DNA of 33,746 nucleotides from Zhihengliuella salsuginis (lineage in GTDB: Bacteria > Actinomycetota > Actinomycetes > Actinomycetales > Micrococcaceae): assembly GCF_014651715.1 (NCBI RefSeq), contig NZ_BMXK01000017.1, positions 1 through 33,746 of the forward strand. The letters run 5' to 3'. The notes under the pieces were generated by a model that was not told the DNA's origin, did not search any database, and saw only the letters and a program-made list of their open reading frames with translations. A program made the translations under genes and the position numbers. Within the stretch, counting starts at the first letter, position 1; every line of letters starts with the position of its first letter. Below, piece by piece: positions 1 through 9,120 of the stretch.

Positions 1-246
1 CAACGAGTCCACACCATCCGGAACCTGCGCCGCGAACGCAACACCAGCCCGGCAGACGCCGGCCCGGGCGGCCGGACCCGCCTCATCGCAGCCGACCAGC
101 ACGCGACCGGAACCCGGCGCACCATGCACCACCTCGGCTACACGCCCGAGGACCACCACGACTTCCAGCACAACACCGCCACCACAGCGCAGCACCCCGC
201 ACAGCCCGGCCGGAACGACGCAGACGACGAGCAGCAGTGCGCGTGA
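1..246 (+). CDS. C-terminal fragment of an unidentified protein (5' end outside window)
   Basis: Frame 1 is open from the first base to a TGA at 244-246, giving 81 residues without a start codon in the window. The peptide is rich in Arg, His, Gln, Thr and Asp, has no hydrophobic stretch, and ends in an acidic Asp/Glu/Gln tail, so it looks like the soluble, low-complexity end of a larger protein. High GC at third positions supports real coding. I do not recognise the family; a tail of a DUF222/HNH-type endonuclease, common in Micrococcaceae, is possible but unsupported. It converges on the gntR gene with only 28 bases between stops. Confidence 0.45.
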   Translation, partial: QRVHTIRNLRRERNTSPADAGPGGRTRLIAADQHATGTRRTMHHLGYTPEDHHDFQHNTATTAQHPAQPGRNDADDEQQCA

Positions 247-274
247 CGGCGGCCGCCGCGGACGTAGCCGCAGA

Positions 275-958
275 TCAGGCCTCGTCGGCCTCCAGGTGCC
301 CCAGCAGCTCGGCCTCGGCGCGGTCCAGATAGGCTCGCAGCTCGTCGGCCGCCGCCACGCGCTCGCCCTGCCGCAGCAACTGGACCAGGGCGATGTTCGC
401 GTCCACATAGCGGGTGTGGAAGTCCGGGGCCCGCCGCATCGCGTGGAACACCAGACGCATCTGGGCCAGCACCTGCGTCATCAGCCGCTCCACCTGCGAA
501 CTCTCCGTCGCCCGGATGAGCTGCTCGTGGAACCGCTGGTTCGCCGAGGCCATCGCGGCGACGTCACCCGCCTCGCGGGCGCGCTGGGCCGTCTCGACCA
601 CGCCCTCCAGGGCCGCCACATCCAGCCGGGTGCCCCACAGGACCGCAGCCGGCTCCAACAGGCGCCGCACCCGGTAGATCTCCCGGACCTGCTCGGCGCC
701 CGGGGCCATGACGAACACGCCCCGGTTCGGAACACGCGTCACGATCAGCTCCCCGGCCAGCACCGTGAACGCCTCCCGCAGGGTGTTCCGCGAGACGCTC
801 AACGCCTCCGCGAGCTGCTGCTCGGACAACTTCGCGCCCGGCTCCAGCTGCCCGTCCGCGATCGACTTCCGCAGCACCGAGGCGACCCACGCGCCGGTGT
901 GGGCGTGCGGGGCGGCCTCGTCGGGAAGCGCGTAGCGGATCAGGCTGGGCGTAGGCAT
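275..958 (-). CDS. GntR family regulator, FadR subfamily (FCD domain), probable regulator of the pxp operon
   Basis: A 227-residue DNA-binding repressor or activator. Residues 24-83 form a GntR winged helix (helix-turn-helix around LAEALSVSRNTLREAF, wing around VPNRGVFVM); residues about 90-220 form an all-helical FCD effector domain. Of the usual FCD metal ligands, the FH at residues 142-143 is kept. By my alignment the two later histidines are replaced (Asn in the DANIALVQ segment, Tyr in LRAYL), so effector binding may be metal-independent. It is the last gene of the pxp cluster, nine bases after the biotin-carboxylase stop. An 11-bp FadR-type operator lies in front of pxpA. Family call is firm; control of pxp is inference from position plus operator. 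Confidence 0.9.
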   Translation of the reverse strand: MPTPSLIRYALPDEAAPHAHTGAWVASVLRKSIADGQLEPGAKLSEQQLAEALSVSRNTLREAFTVLAGELIVTRVPNRGVFVMAPGAEQVREIYRVRRLLEPAAVLWGTRLDVAALEGVVETAQRAREAGDVAAMASANQRFHEQLIRATESSQVERLMTQVLAQMRLVFHAMRRAPDFHTRYVDANIALVQLLRQGERVAAADELRAYLDRAEAELLGHLEADEA

Positions 959-970
959 GACACCAATCTA
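959..970 (-). promoter_or_regulatory. Putative leaderless promoter of gntR (-10 TAGATT, six bases before ATG)
   Basis: Reading the minus strand, TAGATT (970-965) is followed by six bases and then the gntR ATG. Transcription would begin at or next to the start codon. The first three bases of the hexamer are the TAG stop codon of the preceding gene. No Shine-Dalgarno sequence precedes this ATG. The same arrangement recurs at other genes in the window, which raises its credibility. Confidence 0.5.
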
Positions 971-2725
971 TCCGTCGATCCGCCCGAGCGCCTCGCCGCG
1001 TTTCACGGCCTGGCCCGGCTCCTGATCGCCGCGCGAGAACACGCCGGCACGGTGCGCCGGAACCGGCGACTCCATCTTCATCGCCTCCATGATCGCCACC
1101 GGCTCGTCCGCCGCGACGTCGGCGCCGTCCTCGGCGACCCACTTCACCAGATTCCCCTCGACCGGCGAGGCGATCGCGCCGGCCGAGGAGCCGTCGTCGT
1201 CCTCATCCGCCTCGACGCCGGCCGGGACGCTGCCGCCGGAGCGCAGGGCCGCCAGCAGGTCCGCGGGGACGCCGACCTGGACGGCCCGGCCGTCGATGTC
1301 GACCGTGAGGCGCTCGCGGCGTCCGTCGTGCGCGGGCAGGGCGATGTCCTCGGACCCCTCGACGGTCGAGCCGTCGCCCGGCTGGAACGCGTCCTCGATC
1401 CACGTGGTGTAGACGCCGAACTCCTCGCTGCCCGTGAAGGCCGGATCCGCGACGACCGCCCGGTGGAAGGGCAGGACGGAGGGCACGCCCTCGATGACGA
1501 ACTCGTCGAGCGCGGCCCGGGCGCGCACCAGCGCCTGCTCGCGGGTGGCGCCCGTGACGATCAGCTTGGCCATCAGCGAGTCGTAGGCGGCCGGGATGGA
1601 CGAGCCCGTGCGCACGCCGGTGTCCACGCGGATGCCCGCGCCGGTGGCCACGTCGAAGCGGGTCACGTCGCCCGGCGCGGGCAGGAAGCCGCGGGCCGGG
1701 TCCTCGGCGTTGATGCGGAACTCGAACGCGTGCCCGCGCGGCGCCGGGTCCTCGGTGAGACTGAGCGGCTCGCCGGCCGCGATCCGGAACTGCTCGGCCA
1801 CCAGGTCCACGCCGGTAGTCTCCTCGGTGATCGGGTGCTCCACCTGCAGGCGCGTGTTGACCTCGAGGAAGGAGATCAGCCCGTCCGGGGCCACCAGGAA
1901 CTCGACGGTTCCGGCGCCGACGTAGCCTGCCGTCCGGCAGATCTCGCGGGCGGCCTCGTGGATGCGCGAGCGCTGGTCGTCGGTGAGGAACGGCGCGGGG
2001 GCCTCCTCGACGAGCTTCTGGTTCCGCCGCTGCAGCGAGCAGTCGCGCGTGCCGACCACGACGACGTTGCCGTGCCGGTCCGCGAGCACCTGCGCCTCAA
2101 CGTGGCGGGGCTTGTCGAGGAACCGCTCCACGAAGCACTCGCCGCGGCCGAACGCGACCTCCGCCTCGCGCACGGCGGAGGCGAACGCCTCCTCGACGTC
2201 GTCCAGCTCGCGGGCGATCCTCATGCCGCGGCCGCCTCCGCCGTGGGCGGCCTTGATGATCACCGGCAGGCCGTGCTCCTCGGCGAAGGCGCGGGCCTCG
2301 TCGGCGGAATCGACGGGGCCGTCGCTGCCGGGGACCAGCGGGGCGCCGGCGTTCACCGCGATGTCACGGGCGGTCACCTTGTTGCCGAGCGCGCGGATCG
2401 TCTCCGGGTCCGGCCCGATCCACGCCAGGCCGGCGTCGATCACGGCCTGGGCGAAGTCGGCGTTCTCCGAGAGGAACCCGTAGCCCGGGTGCACGGCGTC
2501 GGCCCCCGAGAGGCGGGCCGCGCCCAGCACCTTCTCGATGTTCAGGTACGTGTCGGCGCCCGAGGTGCCCTGGAGCGGGTAGGCCTCGTCGGCCCGGCGC
2601 ACGTGCAGCGCGTCGGCGTCGGGATCGGAGTAGACCGCCACCGACTCGAGGCCGGCGTCCGAGCAGGCGCGGGCGATCCGCACGGCGATCTCCCCGCGGT
2701 TGGCGATCAGGACCTTCTTCAGCAC
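968..2725 (-). other. Alternative internal start giving a stand-alone biotin carboxylase-BCCP (585 aa)
   Basis: Inside the fused frame, GAGAGG (2737-2732 on the minus strand) lies six bases before a GTG at 2725-2723 that opens exactly at [14 protein letters not shown], the usual N-terminus of an AccC/AccA-type biotin carboxylase. The resulting 585 residues match the family's normal length (about 580-600 for actinobacterial BC-BCCP chains). The cell may therefore make the fusion, the separate enzyme, or both. This entry marks the internal initiation site and alternative product, not a second locus. Confidence 0.6.
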
Positions 2726-4474
2726 GGTGTTCCTCTCGGTCGGTGACGGTGACGGTTTTGATGCGGGTGGGGCCGGAGCGGGCACCGCCGGCTCTGCGGA
2801 CGACGACGGCGCCCGGCCCGCCGCCGATCGCGTGCGGTTCGCGGGGTCGGCGTCGACGGGGACGAAGCGGATCCGCGATCCCGGCGGGAGCTGGGCCGCG
2901 ATCGAGAGGTCCTCGGAGAGCACGGTCCCGATGACGGGGTAGCCGCCCGTGACCGGGTGGTCGGCCATGAACAGCACGGGCAGGCCCGAAGGCGGGACCT
3001 GGAGTGCGCCGGCGACCATGCCCTCGCTTGCGAGCTCGCCGTCGCGCGCCCGGACCAGCGGGCCGGACACGTCGCCGGTACCGGTGTCGCCAGTGGAGTC
3101 CTCGAGCTGCAGGCGCAGGCCCACGCGGTTGGAGTCGGGCCCGACGACCCAGTCCTGGTTGGCGAACCGCTCCAGCTCGGCGTCGCCGAACCAGTCGGCG
3201 CGTGGGCCGGCGACGAAGCGCAGGGTCGCGGCGCCGTCGTCGTCCGGGCCGGGGGCGCGCAGGGTGGTGGGTTCCGGGGCGCCCACCGGGCGCAGGGTCG
3301 GGTCGGCGAGGCGGGGCAGCAGCGCGCCGGCGGCGAGCGGGGCCGGGCCGAGCCCGGAGAGCGAGTCGGTCGCGCGGCTGCCCAGGGTGGCCGCGGCCGC
3401 GATCCCGCCGCGGACGCCGAGGTACGTGCGCAGCCCGGCCGTCGCGGGGGAGAGGGCGAGGGTTTCGCCGTCGAGCAGCGCGAACGGGGCGCCGAACGGC
3501 GCCGGGCGCTCGGTCCGTCGTTCGTCGGACGCTGCGGGGGTGATGACCGCGTCCGCGGTGGCGCCGGTCAGGGCGAGCACCTGGTCGCCGACGGCGCGGA
3601 AGCGGGCGCGGGAGAGGAGGATCTCGACGACGGCGTCGCCCGCCCCGTTGCCCAGCAGGCGGTTGACCTGGCGCGCGGCCGGGCGGTCGGCCGCGCCGGA
3701 GGCGGGGACGCCGAGGGCGGCCTGGCCGGCGCGTCCGAGGTCCTGGACGAGGGACTGCAGGCCCGGGTCGAGCACCTCGAGGCCGGGGGTGCCTGGGGCC
3801 GGGGGCACGGGTTCGGCTGCGGGCGCGCTCGTGTCGCGGCTGGTCGTGAGCTGCTCGGTCACCGCGCGGAAGCGCACGCGGTCGAGCGGGGCGATCAGCG
3901 CCGGCTGCTCCCGTTCGAGGTCCCACAGGACGGCGTCGGTGCGGCCGATCAACTGCCATCCGCCGGGGCTCTGGCGCGGGTAGACGGCCGAGAACTCGCC
4001 GGCCAGCGCCACGGAGCCGGCCGGCACCGCGGTGCGCGGCGAGTCGCGGCGGGGCACCGACAGACGCGCGTCGCCGCCGGTCAGGTACGTGAAGCCCGGG
4101 GCGAAACCGCCGAAGGCGCCGGTCCACTCGGTGCCCGTGTGGGCGTTGACGACGGCCTCGGGGCTGAGCCCGGTGAGCCGGGAGACCTCGGCGAGGTCGT
4201 CGCCGTCGTACACGACCTCGATCTCGACCTGCCGGCCGGAGCCGGCGGTGCCGGAGGTCTCCGGCAGGCCCTCGCCCAGGCGCGCGGCCAGGCGGGCGGC
4301 GCCGGAGGGGGAGTGGGCGCGGACGAGCACCGTGGTGGCGGCGGCGATGACCTCCGCCTGTCCAGGGAGCGGGCGCTCTGCGAGCTCCGCCTGCAGGGCG
4401 AGGACCTCGTCGAGGCCGGGCAGCTCGATCAGGACGGCCCGGTCGCCGAAGGGGCGGACCTCGAACTGTTTCAC
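968..4474 (-). CDS. Fused 5-oxoprolinase subunits PxpB-PxpC with biotin carboxylase and BCCP domains
   Basis: One uninterrupted frame of 1168 codons. Residues 1-208 are PxpB/KipI (CT_C_D; starts [13 protein letters not shown], contains [10 protein letters not shown]). Residues 231-550 are PxpC/KipA ([23 protein letters not shown]). A Pro/Ser/Ala-rich linker covers about 551-583. From 584 comes biotin carboxylase ([17 protein letters not shown]-grasp glycine loop GGGGRGM, catalytic [11 protein letters not shown]), ending in a BCCP domain with the biotinyl lysine in EAMKMES. PxpBC with PxpA hydrolyses 5-oxoproline to glutamate using ATP; BC/BCCP carboxylates biotin. The GTG start overlaps the pxpA stop (GTGA, 4471-4474). 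In relatives PxpBC and BC-BCCP are usually separate; here no stop separates them, though an internal GTG with a ribosome site exists at 2725. No separate carboxyltransferase is adjacent. Confidence 0.85.
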   Translation of the reverse strand: MKQFEVRPFGDRAVLIELPGLDEVLALQAELAERPLPGQAEVIAAATTVLVRAHSPSGAARLAARLGEGLPETSGTAGSGRQVEIEVVYDGDDLAEVSRLTGLSPEAVVNAHTGTEWTGAFGGFAPGFTYLTGGDARLSVPRRDSPRTAVPAGSVALAGEFSAVYPRQSPGGWQLIGRTDAVLWDLEREQPALIAPLDRVRFRAVTEQLTTSRDTSAPAAEPVPPAPGTPGLEVLDPGLQSLVQDLGRAGQAALGVPASGAADRPAARQVNRLLGNGAGDAVVEILLSRARFRAVGDQVLALTGATADAVITPAASDERRTERPAPFGAPFALLDGETLALSPATAGLRTYLGVRGGIAAAATLGSRATDSLSGLGPAPLAAGALLPRLADPTLRPVGAPEPTTLRAPGPDDDGAATLRFVAGPRADWFGDAELERFANQDWVVGPDSNRVGLRLQLEDSTGDTGTGDVSGPLVRARDGELASEGMVAGALQVPPSGLPVLFMADHPVTGGYPVIGTVLSEDLSIAAQLPPGSRIRFVPVDADPANRTRSAAGRAPSSSAEPAVPAPAPPASKPSPSPTERNTVLKKVLIANRGEIAVRIARACSDAGLESVAVYSDPDADALHVRRADEAYPLQGTSGADTYLNIEKVLGAARLSGADAVHPGYGFLSENADFAQAVIDAGLAWIGPDPETIRALGNKVTARDIAVNAGAPLVPGSDGPVDSADEARAFAEEHGLPVIIKAAHGGGGRGMRIARELDDVEEAFASAVREAEVAFGRGECFVERFLDKPRHVEAQVLADRHGNVVVVGTRDCSLQRRNQKLVEEAPAPFLTDDQRSRIHEAAREICRTAGYVGAGTVEFLVAPDGLISFLEVNTRLQVEHPITEETTGVDLVAEQFRIAAGEPLSLTEDPAPRGHAFEFRINAEDPARGFLPAPGDVTRFDVATGAGIRVDTGVRTGSSIPAAYDSLMAKLIVTGATREQALVRARAALDEFVIEGVPSVLPFHRAVVADPAFTGSEEFGVYTTWIEDAFQPGDGSTVEGSEDIALPAHDGRRERLTVDIDGRAVQVGVPADLLAALRSGGSVPAGVEADEDDDGSSAGAIASPVEGNLVKWVAEDGADVAADEPVAIMEAMKMESPVPAHRAGVFSRGDQEPGQAVKRGEALGRIDG

Positions 4475-5229
4475 GCGAAACTCCGGATGTGGATGCCGGC
4501 GGCCTCGAGGGCGCGGCGCACGGCGGCGGCCATCGCCACCGCGCCGGGGGTGTCCGAGTGGACGCAGATGCTCTCCGCGTCGGTCGTGAGCACGGTCCCG
4601 TCGACGGCGACGATCTTGCCCTCGGTGGCGAGACGGACCATGTTCGCGGTGACGGTGCCGACGTCGTGGATGACGGCGTCCGGCTCCCGGCGGGAGACGA
4701 GCGTGCCCTCGGGGGTGTAGTTGCGGTCGGCGAACGCCTCGGAGACGGCGCGCAGGCCGGCCGCCTCCGCCTTGGCGTGCACCACCGAGCCGGGCAAGCC
4801 GAGGATCGGCAGGTCCCCGCCGAGGGCGCGGACGGCGTCGACGACGGCCTGGGCGTGCCCCTCGTGGGTGACGATCGCGTTGTAGAGGGCGCCGTGCGGC
4901 TTGACGTAGTGGATGCGCTTGCCGGTCGACGCGGCCATCGCCTGGAGGGCGCCGAGCTGGTAGAGGATGTCGTCGGCGAGCTCGGTCTGCGAGCAGTCGA
5001 GGAAGCGGCGGCCGAAGCCGGCCAGGTCGCGGTAGGCCACGTGGGCGCCGATCGTGATGTTCGCGGACGCGGCGTCGCGGCAGGTCTGCGCGATCGTCGA
5101 CGGGTCGCCGGCGTGGAAGCCGCAGGCCACGTTGGCGCTGGAGACCGATTCGAAAATCGCGGCGTCGTCGCCCATGGACCAGCTGCCGAAGGACTCGCCG
5201 ACGTCGGAGTTGAGGTCGATAACCGGCAT
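4471..5229 (-). CDS. pxpA: 5-oxoprolinase subunit PxpA (LamB/YcsF family)
   Basis: A 252-residue LamB/YcsF protein of standard length. It begins with the family signature [17 protein letters not shown], followed by [27 protein letters not shown] and [10 protein letters not shown], which carry the conserved His, Asp and Lys residues of the active site. With PxpB and PxpC it forms the ATP-dependent 5-oxoprolinase that opens pyroglutamate to L-glutamate in the cytoplasm. It is the first gene of the minus-strand operon; GGAG lies nine bases before the ATG. Its stop overlaps the GTG of the PxpBC fusion by four bases, so the two are probably translationally coupled. Identification is firm. Confidence 0.93.
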   Translation of the reverse strand: MPVIDLNSDVGESFGSWSMGDDAAIFESVSSANVACGFHAGDPSTIAQTCRDAASANITIGAHVAYRDLAGFGRRFLDCSQTELADDILYQLGALQAMAASTGKRIHYVKPHGALYNAIVTHEGHAQAVVDAVRALGGDLPILGLPGSVVHAKAEAAGLRAVSEAFADRNYTPEGTLVSRREPDAVIHDVGTVTANMVRLATEGKIVAVDGTVLTTDAESICVHSDTPGAVAMAAAVRRALEAAGIHIRSFA

Positions 5230-5264
5230 TTCGTGATCTCCGTCTCGTTGGGGTCGGTGTCTTC

Positions 5265-5297
5265 AGCATGCCGCATCGGCGCGGATTGTTCAACAAT
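5265..5297 (-). promoter_or_regulatory. pxpA promoter with overlapping FadR-type GntR operator
   Basis: On the minus strand, TTGAAC (5293-5288) and CATGCT (5270-5265) are separated by 17 bases, a fair sigma-70 promoter 35 bases before the pxpA ATG. The perfect dyad ATTGTT-C-AACAAT at 5285-5297 contains TTGTTCAACAA, which fits the FadR-subfamily consensus TNGTNNNACNA at every fixed position. It covers the -35 element, so binding should repress. The regulator is probably the gntR gene at the end of the same operon. Confidence 0.65.
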
Positions 5298-5377
5298 TTA
5301 TGGCGACGAATCTCGGGCATGACGCCGGCCGGGGCGGCGCGGCGGTGCTGGTGCGTGCTGCCGGCGGCGGAGGGGCC

Positions 5378-5390
5378 TAGAGTTTCGAGG
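5378..5390 (+). promoter_or_regulatory. Putative leaderless promoter of the MFS gene (TAGAGT, seven bases before GTG)
   Basis: TAGAGT at 5378-5383 is followed by seven bases and the GTG at 5391, the spacing expected if transcription starts at the first base of the start codon. No convincing -35 hexamer is visible. Confidence 0.45.
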
Positions 5391-6647
5391 GTGACGAGCC
5401 CCCATTCCCCCGACCCCCGCTGGCGCGGCCACGTGCCCGGGTCGCGCGAGTACCGGCGCGTCATCATCGCCCTCGTCGCCGCCGGGATCGCGGCGTTCTC
5501 GCAGCTGTATGCCGCGCAGGGCATGCTTCCGTCGCTGGCGCGGGACATGGGCATCACCGAGCCGCAGGCCGCCCTGTCGGTCTCCGCCGCGACCGGCGGG
5601 CTGGCGCTCGCCGTGCTCCCGTGGAGCATCGTCGCGGACCGGCTGGGCCGGCAGCGGACGCTGACGATCGCGATGATCGCCGCCGTCGTGCTGGGCGTCG
5701 GCGTGAGCCTCGCGCCCGACTACGCGTGGCTGCTGGCGCTGCGCGCCGCGCAGGGGGCCGCGATCGCCGGCATCCCGGCGACGGCGATGGCCTACCTCTC
5801 CGAGGAGCTGACGCCGGCCGGCGTGGCGACCGCGGCCGGACTCTTCGTCTCCGGCAACACCGTCGGCGGCCTGTCCGGCCGCCTCATCGCCGGCCCGCTC
5901 GGCGAGCTCGTCTCCTGGCAGATCGGCTTCGGCGCCGTCACCCTGGTGGCCGCCGCGGCGGCCGTCGCCTTCATCCTCGCGGCCCCGCCGTCCCTCGGAT
6001 TCGTCCCCGAGCGCGCCTCCCGCGGCACGAAGGCGCCGCCCGGCTCCCAGCTGACCTTCCGCGCCAAGCTGGGCGCCGTGCTCCGCAGCCGCCACCTGCT
6101 GGCGCTCTACGGGCAGGCGCTGCTGCTCATGGGCGGGTTCGTCGCCGTCTACAACTACCTGGGATTCCGGCTCGAGGCGCCGCCGCTGCTGGTCGCGCCG
6201 GCGCTGACCTCGCTCGTGTTCATCGCCTACCTGGCCGGCACCTTCGCCTCGCCGAAGGCCGGACGCCTCGCGCTGCGCTTCGGCCGGCTGGGCACCCTCC
6301 TGGGCGGCACGGCCCTCATGCTCGCCGGCCTGGCGCTGACCCTGATCACCTGGCTGCCGGCGATCATCGCCGGGATGGTGGTCTTCACGGCCGGCTTCTT
6401 CGTCGCGCACGCCGTCGCGAGCGGCTGGATCTCGACCTTCGCGCCGACGGGCCGGGCGCAGGCGACGGCCCTCTACAACCTGGGGTACTACGGCGGATCG
6501 AGCGTCTTCGGCTGGGCCGTCGGCCTCGCCTTCGCGCCGTTCGGCTGGCCGGGCATCGTCGTGTCGGTGGCGGTGCTCGCGCTCGTCGCGGCAGGGTGGG
6601 CCTGGCTGGTCCTGCGGCCCGGGCCCGGCGATAGGCTGGAGGCGTGA
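5391..6647 (+). CDS. MFS transporter (DHA1/YnfM-like exporter)
   Basis: A 418-residue membrane protein with about 12 hydrophobic helices in two six-helix halves. The loop after helix 2 carries motif A of the major facilitator superfamily (DRLGRQRTL), and the first helix region resembles YnfM/AraJ-type drug and sugar efflux proteins. The GTG at 5391 is preferred over an in-frame ATG at 5268 because the longer version would run through the pxpA operator and add 41 non-hydrophobic residues, and because a -10-like TAGAGT sits seven bases before the GTG. It diverges from pxpA and overlaps the downstream MATE gene by GTGA, so the two exporters are probably co-expressed. Substrate is not predictable. 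Confidence 0.88.
   Translation: MTSPHSPDPRWRGHVPGSREYRRVIIALVAAGIAAFSQLYAAQGMLPSLARDMGITEPQAALSVSAATGGLALAVLPWSIVADRLGRQRTLTIAMIAAVVLGVGVSLAPDYAWLLALRAAQGAAIAGIPATAMAYLSEELTPAGVATAAGLFVSGNTVGGLSGRLIAGPLGELVSWQIGFGAVTLVAAAAAVAFILAAPPSLGFVPERASRGTKAPPGSQLTFRAKLGAVLRSRHLLALYGQALLLMGGFVAVYNYLGFRLEAPPLLVAPALTSLVFIAYLAGTFASPKAGRLALRFGRLGTLLGGTALMLAGLALTLITWLPAIIAGMVVFTAGFFVAHAVASGWISTFAPTGRAQATALYNLGYYGGSSVFGWAVGLAFAPFGWPGIVVSVAVLALVAAGWAWLVLRPGPGDRLEA
6632..6643 (+). promoter_or_regulatory. Putative internal leaderless promoter of the MATE gene
   Basis: TAGGCT at 6632-6637 lies six bases before the GTG at 6644, inside the last codons of the MFS gene. The GGAGG at 6638-6642 is only one base from the start codon, too close for a normal ribosome site. 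Initiation is therefore probably by coupling through the GTGA overlap, from a leaderless transcript, or both. Confidence 0.4.
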
Positions 6648-7981
6648 CCCCCTCCGATTCCACCGCGCAGACGCACCGCGGCCTCGGCCGGTCGATCCTC
6701 GCGCTCGCGGTCCCCGCCCTCGGCGCGCTGATCGCCGAGCCCCTGTTCCTCGCCGCCGACACCGCCATCATCGGCCACCTCGGCGTTCCCGAGCTCGCCG
6801 GCATCGGCCTCGGGGCGACGATCGTGACGACCGCCGTCGGCCTGTTGATCTTCCTCGCCTATTCGACGACCCCGGCCGTCGCACGCCACATCGGCGCCGG
6901 CCGGCTGCCGCAGGCGCTCGCTGCCGGGCGCGACGGCGTCGCCCTGGCTCTCGGGCTCGGCATCGTCCTGGCCGTGGCCGGCTGGTTCTCCGCGCCGGCG
7001 ATCGTCGCCGCGATGGGCGGGACGGGCGACGTCGCGCGCTTCGGCATCGACTATGTGCGCTTCTCGATGCCCGGGCTGCCGGCGATGCTGCTGGTGCTCG
7101 CCGCGACCGGCGTGCTGCGCGGGATGCAGGACACCAAGACCCCGCTCTACGTCGCCGCGGCCGGGTTCGGCGTGAACATCCTGCTCAACTTCGCGCTCGT
7201 CTACGGGGCCGGGCTCTCGGTCGCCGGCAGCGCGATCGGCACGTCGATCGTGCAGTGGGCGATGGCCCTCGTCTACCTGCGCATCCTCGTCCCGCGCGCC
7301 CGCGCCGCAGCCGTCCCGTTGCGGCCGAGCGGTCGCGGCGTCGTCGCCATGGCGCACGTCGGCTCGTGGCTCATGCTGCGCACACTGAGCCTGCGCATCG
7401 CGATCCTCGCGACCGTCTGGGTCGCCACGAGTCAGGGGGCCGTCACGCTCGCCGGCCACCAGCTGGTGTTCACGCTCTTCACGTTCCTCGCGTTCGCGCT
7501 CGACGCCCTCGCCATCGCCGCCCAGGCGCTCATCGGCAAGGAGCTCGGCGCGTCCAATCCAGCTCGCGCCCACGCGCTCACCCGGACGATGACGCGCTGG
7601 GGCCTGATGTTCGGGGTTGTCACGGGCGCGCTGCTCGCCCTCGCCGCCCCCTGGCTGCCGTACCTGTTCACCGGCGACGACGAGGTACGCGCCGCCGCGA
7701 CGATCGGCCTCTGGGTGCTGGCGGCGTCGCAGCCGGTGTGCGGGCTGGTGTTCGTGCTCGACGGCGTCCTGATCGGCGCCGGCGACGCACGGTACCTGGC
7801 GCTCGCGGGGCTCGTCGCATTCGTTCTGTACGCTCCGCTGCTCGCCGCGGCGGCGTGGGCGGATCTGCCCGGGGAGCCGATCCTGAAGCTCTGGCTCGCG
7901 TTCGGTGTCGGCTACCTCGTCGCCCGAGCGCTCACGCTGACCTGGCGGATCCGCAACGACGCGTGGATGCGCCTGGGCTGA
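6644..7981 (+). CDS. MATE family efflux transporter (DinF-like)
   Basis: A 445-residue, 12-helix protein. The N-terminal half (LAVPALGALIAEPLFLAADTAIIGHLG) carries the typical MATE/DinF opening, and the second half repeats the fold. Family members export drugs or metabolites in exchange for H+ or Na+. Length is normal. The GTG start overlaps the MFS stop (GTGA 6644-6647), implying coupled expression of two exporters of different superfamilies. It converges on the flavin-binding gene with five bases between stops and no hairpin. Substrate unknown. Confidence 0.9.
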   Translation: MTPSDSTAQTHRGLGRSILALAVPALGALIAEPLFLAADTAIIGHLGVPELAGIGLGATIVTTAVGLLIFLAYSTTPAVARHIGAGRLPQALAAGRDGVALALGLGIVLAVAGWFSAPAIVAAMGGTGDVARFGIDYVRFSMPGLPAMLLVLAATGVLRGMQDTKTPLYVAAAGFGVNILLNFALVYGAGLSVAGSAIGTSIVQWAMALVYLRILVPRARAAAVPLRPSGRGVVAMAHVGSWLMLRTLSLRIAILATVWVATSQGAVTLAGHQLVFTLFTFLAFALDALAIAAQALIGKELGASNPARAHALTRTMTRWGLMFGVVTGALLALAAPWLPYLFTGDDEVRAAATIGLWVLAASQPVCGLVFVLDGVLIGAGDARYLALAGLVAFVLYAPLLAAAAWADLPGEPILKLWLAFGVGYLVARALTLTWRIRNDAWMRLG

Positions 7982-7986
7982 GGGCG

Positions 7987-8538
7987 CTACGACTCCGCCG
8001 GGAACCCGGGCAGACCGTCGATGCTGTGCGCGTTGCGTTCGACGCGATAGGCGGACATCCCGTCCGGTCCCTTCTTCTCGGCCTGCAGGCGGAGAAGATC
8101 CCGCTCGCCGGTCACCTCCATGACGGGGACGCCCCAGCCGCAGGAGTCGCTGATGCGCGTCACGTCCACGACGATGACCGCCTGGGTGCTGGGATGCGCG
8201 GGGTGCCGGGCAACGACCTCGTCGAACTCCGGTGTTCCGGGCAGGTGCACCGACCCGCGGCCGTGGAGACGGACGATGCGGGGCCGGGGCCCGAAGGAGT
8301 TGAACATGAGGCACAGCCGACCGTTTTCCCGAAGGTGCGCGATCGTCTCCACTCCGCTGCCGGTGTAGTCGACCCACGCCACGCGGCGCGGGCCCAGCAC
8401 CGAGAAAGAGTCGTGGCCGCGGGGCGAGACGTTCACATGCCCGTCCGCGGCGAGGGGCGAGGTGGCGACGAACCACATGGGTTGTTCGTCGATCCAGGAC
8501 TGCAGCTTGTCGTCGATTGAATCGAAGATTTTTCCCAT
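7987..8538 (-). CDS. Pyridoxamine 5'-phosphate oxidase-like FMN-binding protein
   Basis: A 183-residue split-barrel flavoprotein. The N-terminal segment (MWFVATSPLAADGHVNVSPRGHDSF) and VAWVDYTGSGVETIAHLRENGRLCLMF are typical of the actinobacterial PPOX-like family, which binds FMN or F420 and is mostly uncharacterised; true PdxH activity is not implied. AAGG lies about nine bases before the ATG. The gene follows the VanZ-like gene with nine bases between them, so both are probably on one transcript. Family call good, substrate unknown. Confidence 0.85.
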   Translation of the reverse strand: MGKIFDSIDDKLQSWIDEQPMWFVATSPLAADGHVNVSPRGHDSFSVLGPRRVAWVDYTGSGVETIAHLRENGRLCLMFNSFGPRPRIVRLHGRGSVHLPGTPEFDEVVARHPAHPSTQAVIVVDVTRISDSCGWGVPVMEVTGERDLLRLQAEKKGPDGMSAYRVERNAHSIDGLPGFPAES

Positions 8539-8547
8539 GCTGTGACC

Positions 8548-9120
8548 TTATCCCTGCTGTTCTCCGAGGGCGGCTTCGATGCGGGTCCCCGCAAATTGCC
8601 GCCGCCGTCGCGCCTTCTTGAATCGTCGTGCGACGGCTGCGCCGACGAGGCTCCCGATGCAGGCCCAGAACACGTCGTCGATACTCGCCACGCGGCCGAG
8701 TGCCAAGGCGTATTGGCAGGCTTCTACGAACAGGGCCAGTCCCACGCAGATCGTCGCGATCAGGCCCGTCTTGTCTGTCGCTAGGCCCAGGAGGAAGCCG
8801 CCGATGCCGAACATCAGGCAGTTCGCGACCACTTCGATGAGCACCGAGCCACCCAGCCCCAGCCCGCCGCTGAACGAGGCGAACGGGATCAACGACAGCG
8901 TGCGCGCGGGATCAAAACCCCACATCCGGGGAACGAGCGTTATCAGCAGCACGCCGGAGCCCCAGCAGAGTGTCGCCCAGACCCACAGCATCCGGCCGAC
9001 CACGTGCCGTCGCGCGCGGAGCGCGGGGAGATAGGCGAGGAGAACTGCAACGGCGAGGACAGCCGCGAGGACCAGGAACATCGGAAGAAGGTGGCCGAAG
9101 GACCGGAGCAGATTCGTCAT
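8548..9120 (-). CDS. VanZ-like membrane protein
   Basis: A 190-residue protein with four to five hydrophobic helices (an N-terminal helix, then WVWATLCWGSGVLLITLVP, the VEVVANCLMF-like segment, and IATICVGLALFVEACQYAL). Residues about 77-165 match the VanZ pattern: short loop, N..MF.P/G.G, E..Q, then DD.. near SIDDVFW. VanZ in enterococci gives low-level teicoplanin resistance; chromosomal homologues in actinobacteria have unknown function. The basic C-terminus (RRFKKARRRRQ) should be cytoplasmic. First gene of a two-gene operon with the PPOX-like gene. Confidence 0.8.
   Translation of the reverse strand: MTNLLRSFGHLLPMFLVLAAVLAVAVLLAYLPALRARRHVVGRMLWVWATLCWGSGVLLITLVPRMWGFDPARTLSLIPFASFSGGLGLGGSVLIEVVANCLMFGIGGFLLGLATDKTGLIATICVGLALFVEACQYALALGRVASIDDVFWACIGSLVGAAVARRFKKARRRRQFAGTRIEAALGEQQG

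Noticed and set aside
296-2746. An 816-codon open frame on the plus strand opposite the pxp/biotin carboxylase genes, and similar very long frames at 10636-14097 and 14800-16941 (minus).
   Set aside because: They are antisense or cross-gene frames kept open by high GC. Their peptides are Arg/Gly/Asp/His-rich without domains, while the genes described carry clear family motifs.
968-4474. Calling the fused protein a urea amidolyase or urea carboxylase.
   Set aside because: Domain order differs, no allophanate hydrolase amidase gene is present, and pxpA is the first gene of the operon.
5268-5390. Longer MFS start at ATG 5268.
   Set aside because: It would run through the pxpA operator, add 41 non-hydrophobic residues, and lie upstream of the likely transcript start.
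7926-7933. GAGCGCTC, the core of the beta-glucoside operator, inside the MATE gene.
   Set aside because: Flanking bases are not symmetric and the site is in the middle of a coding region.
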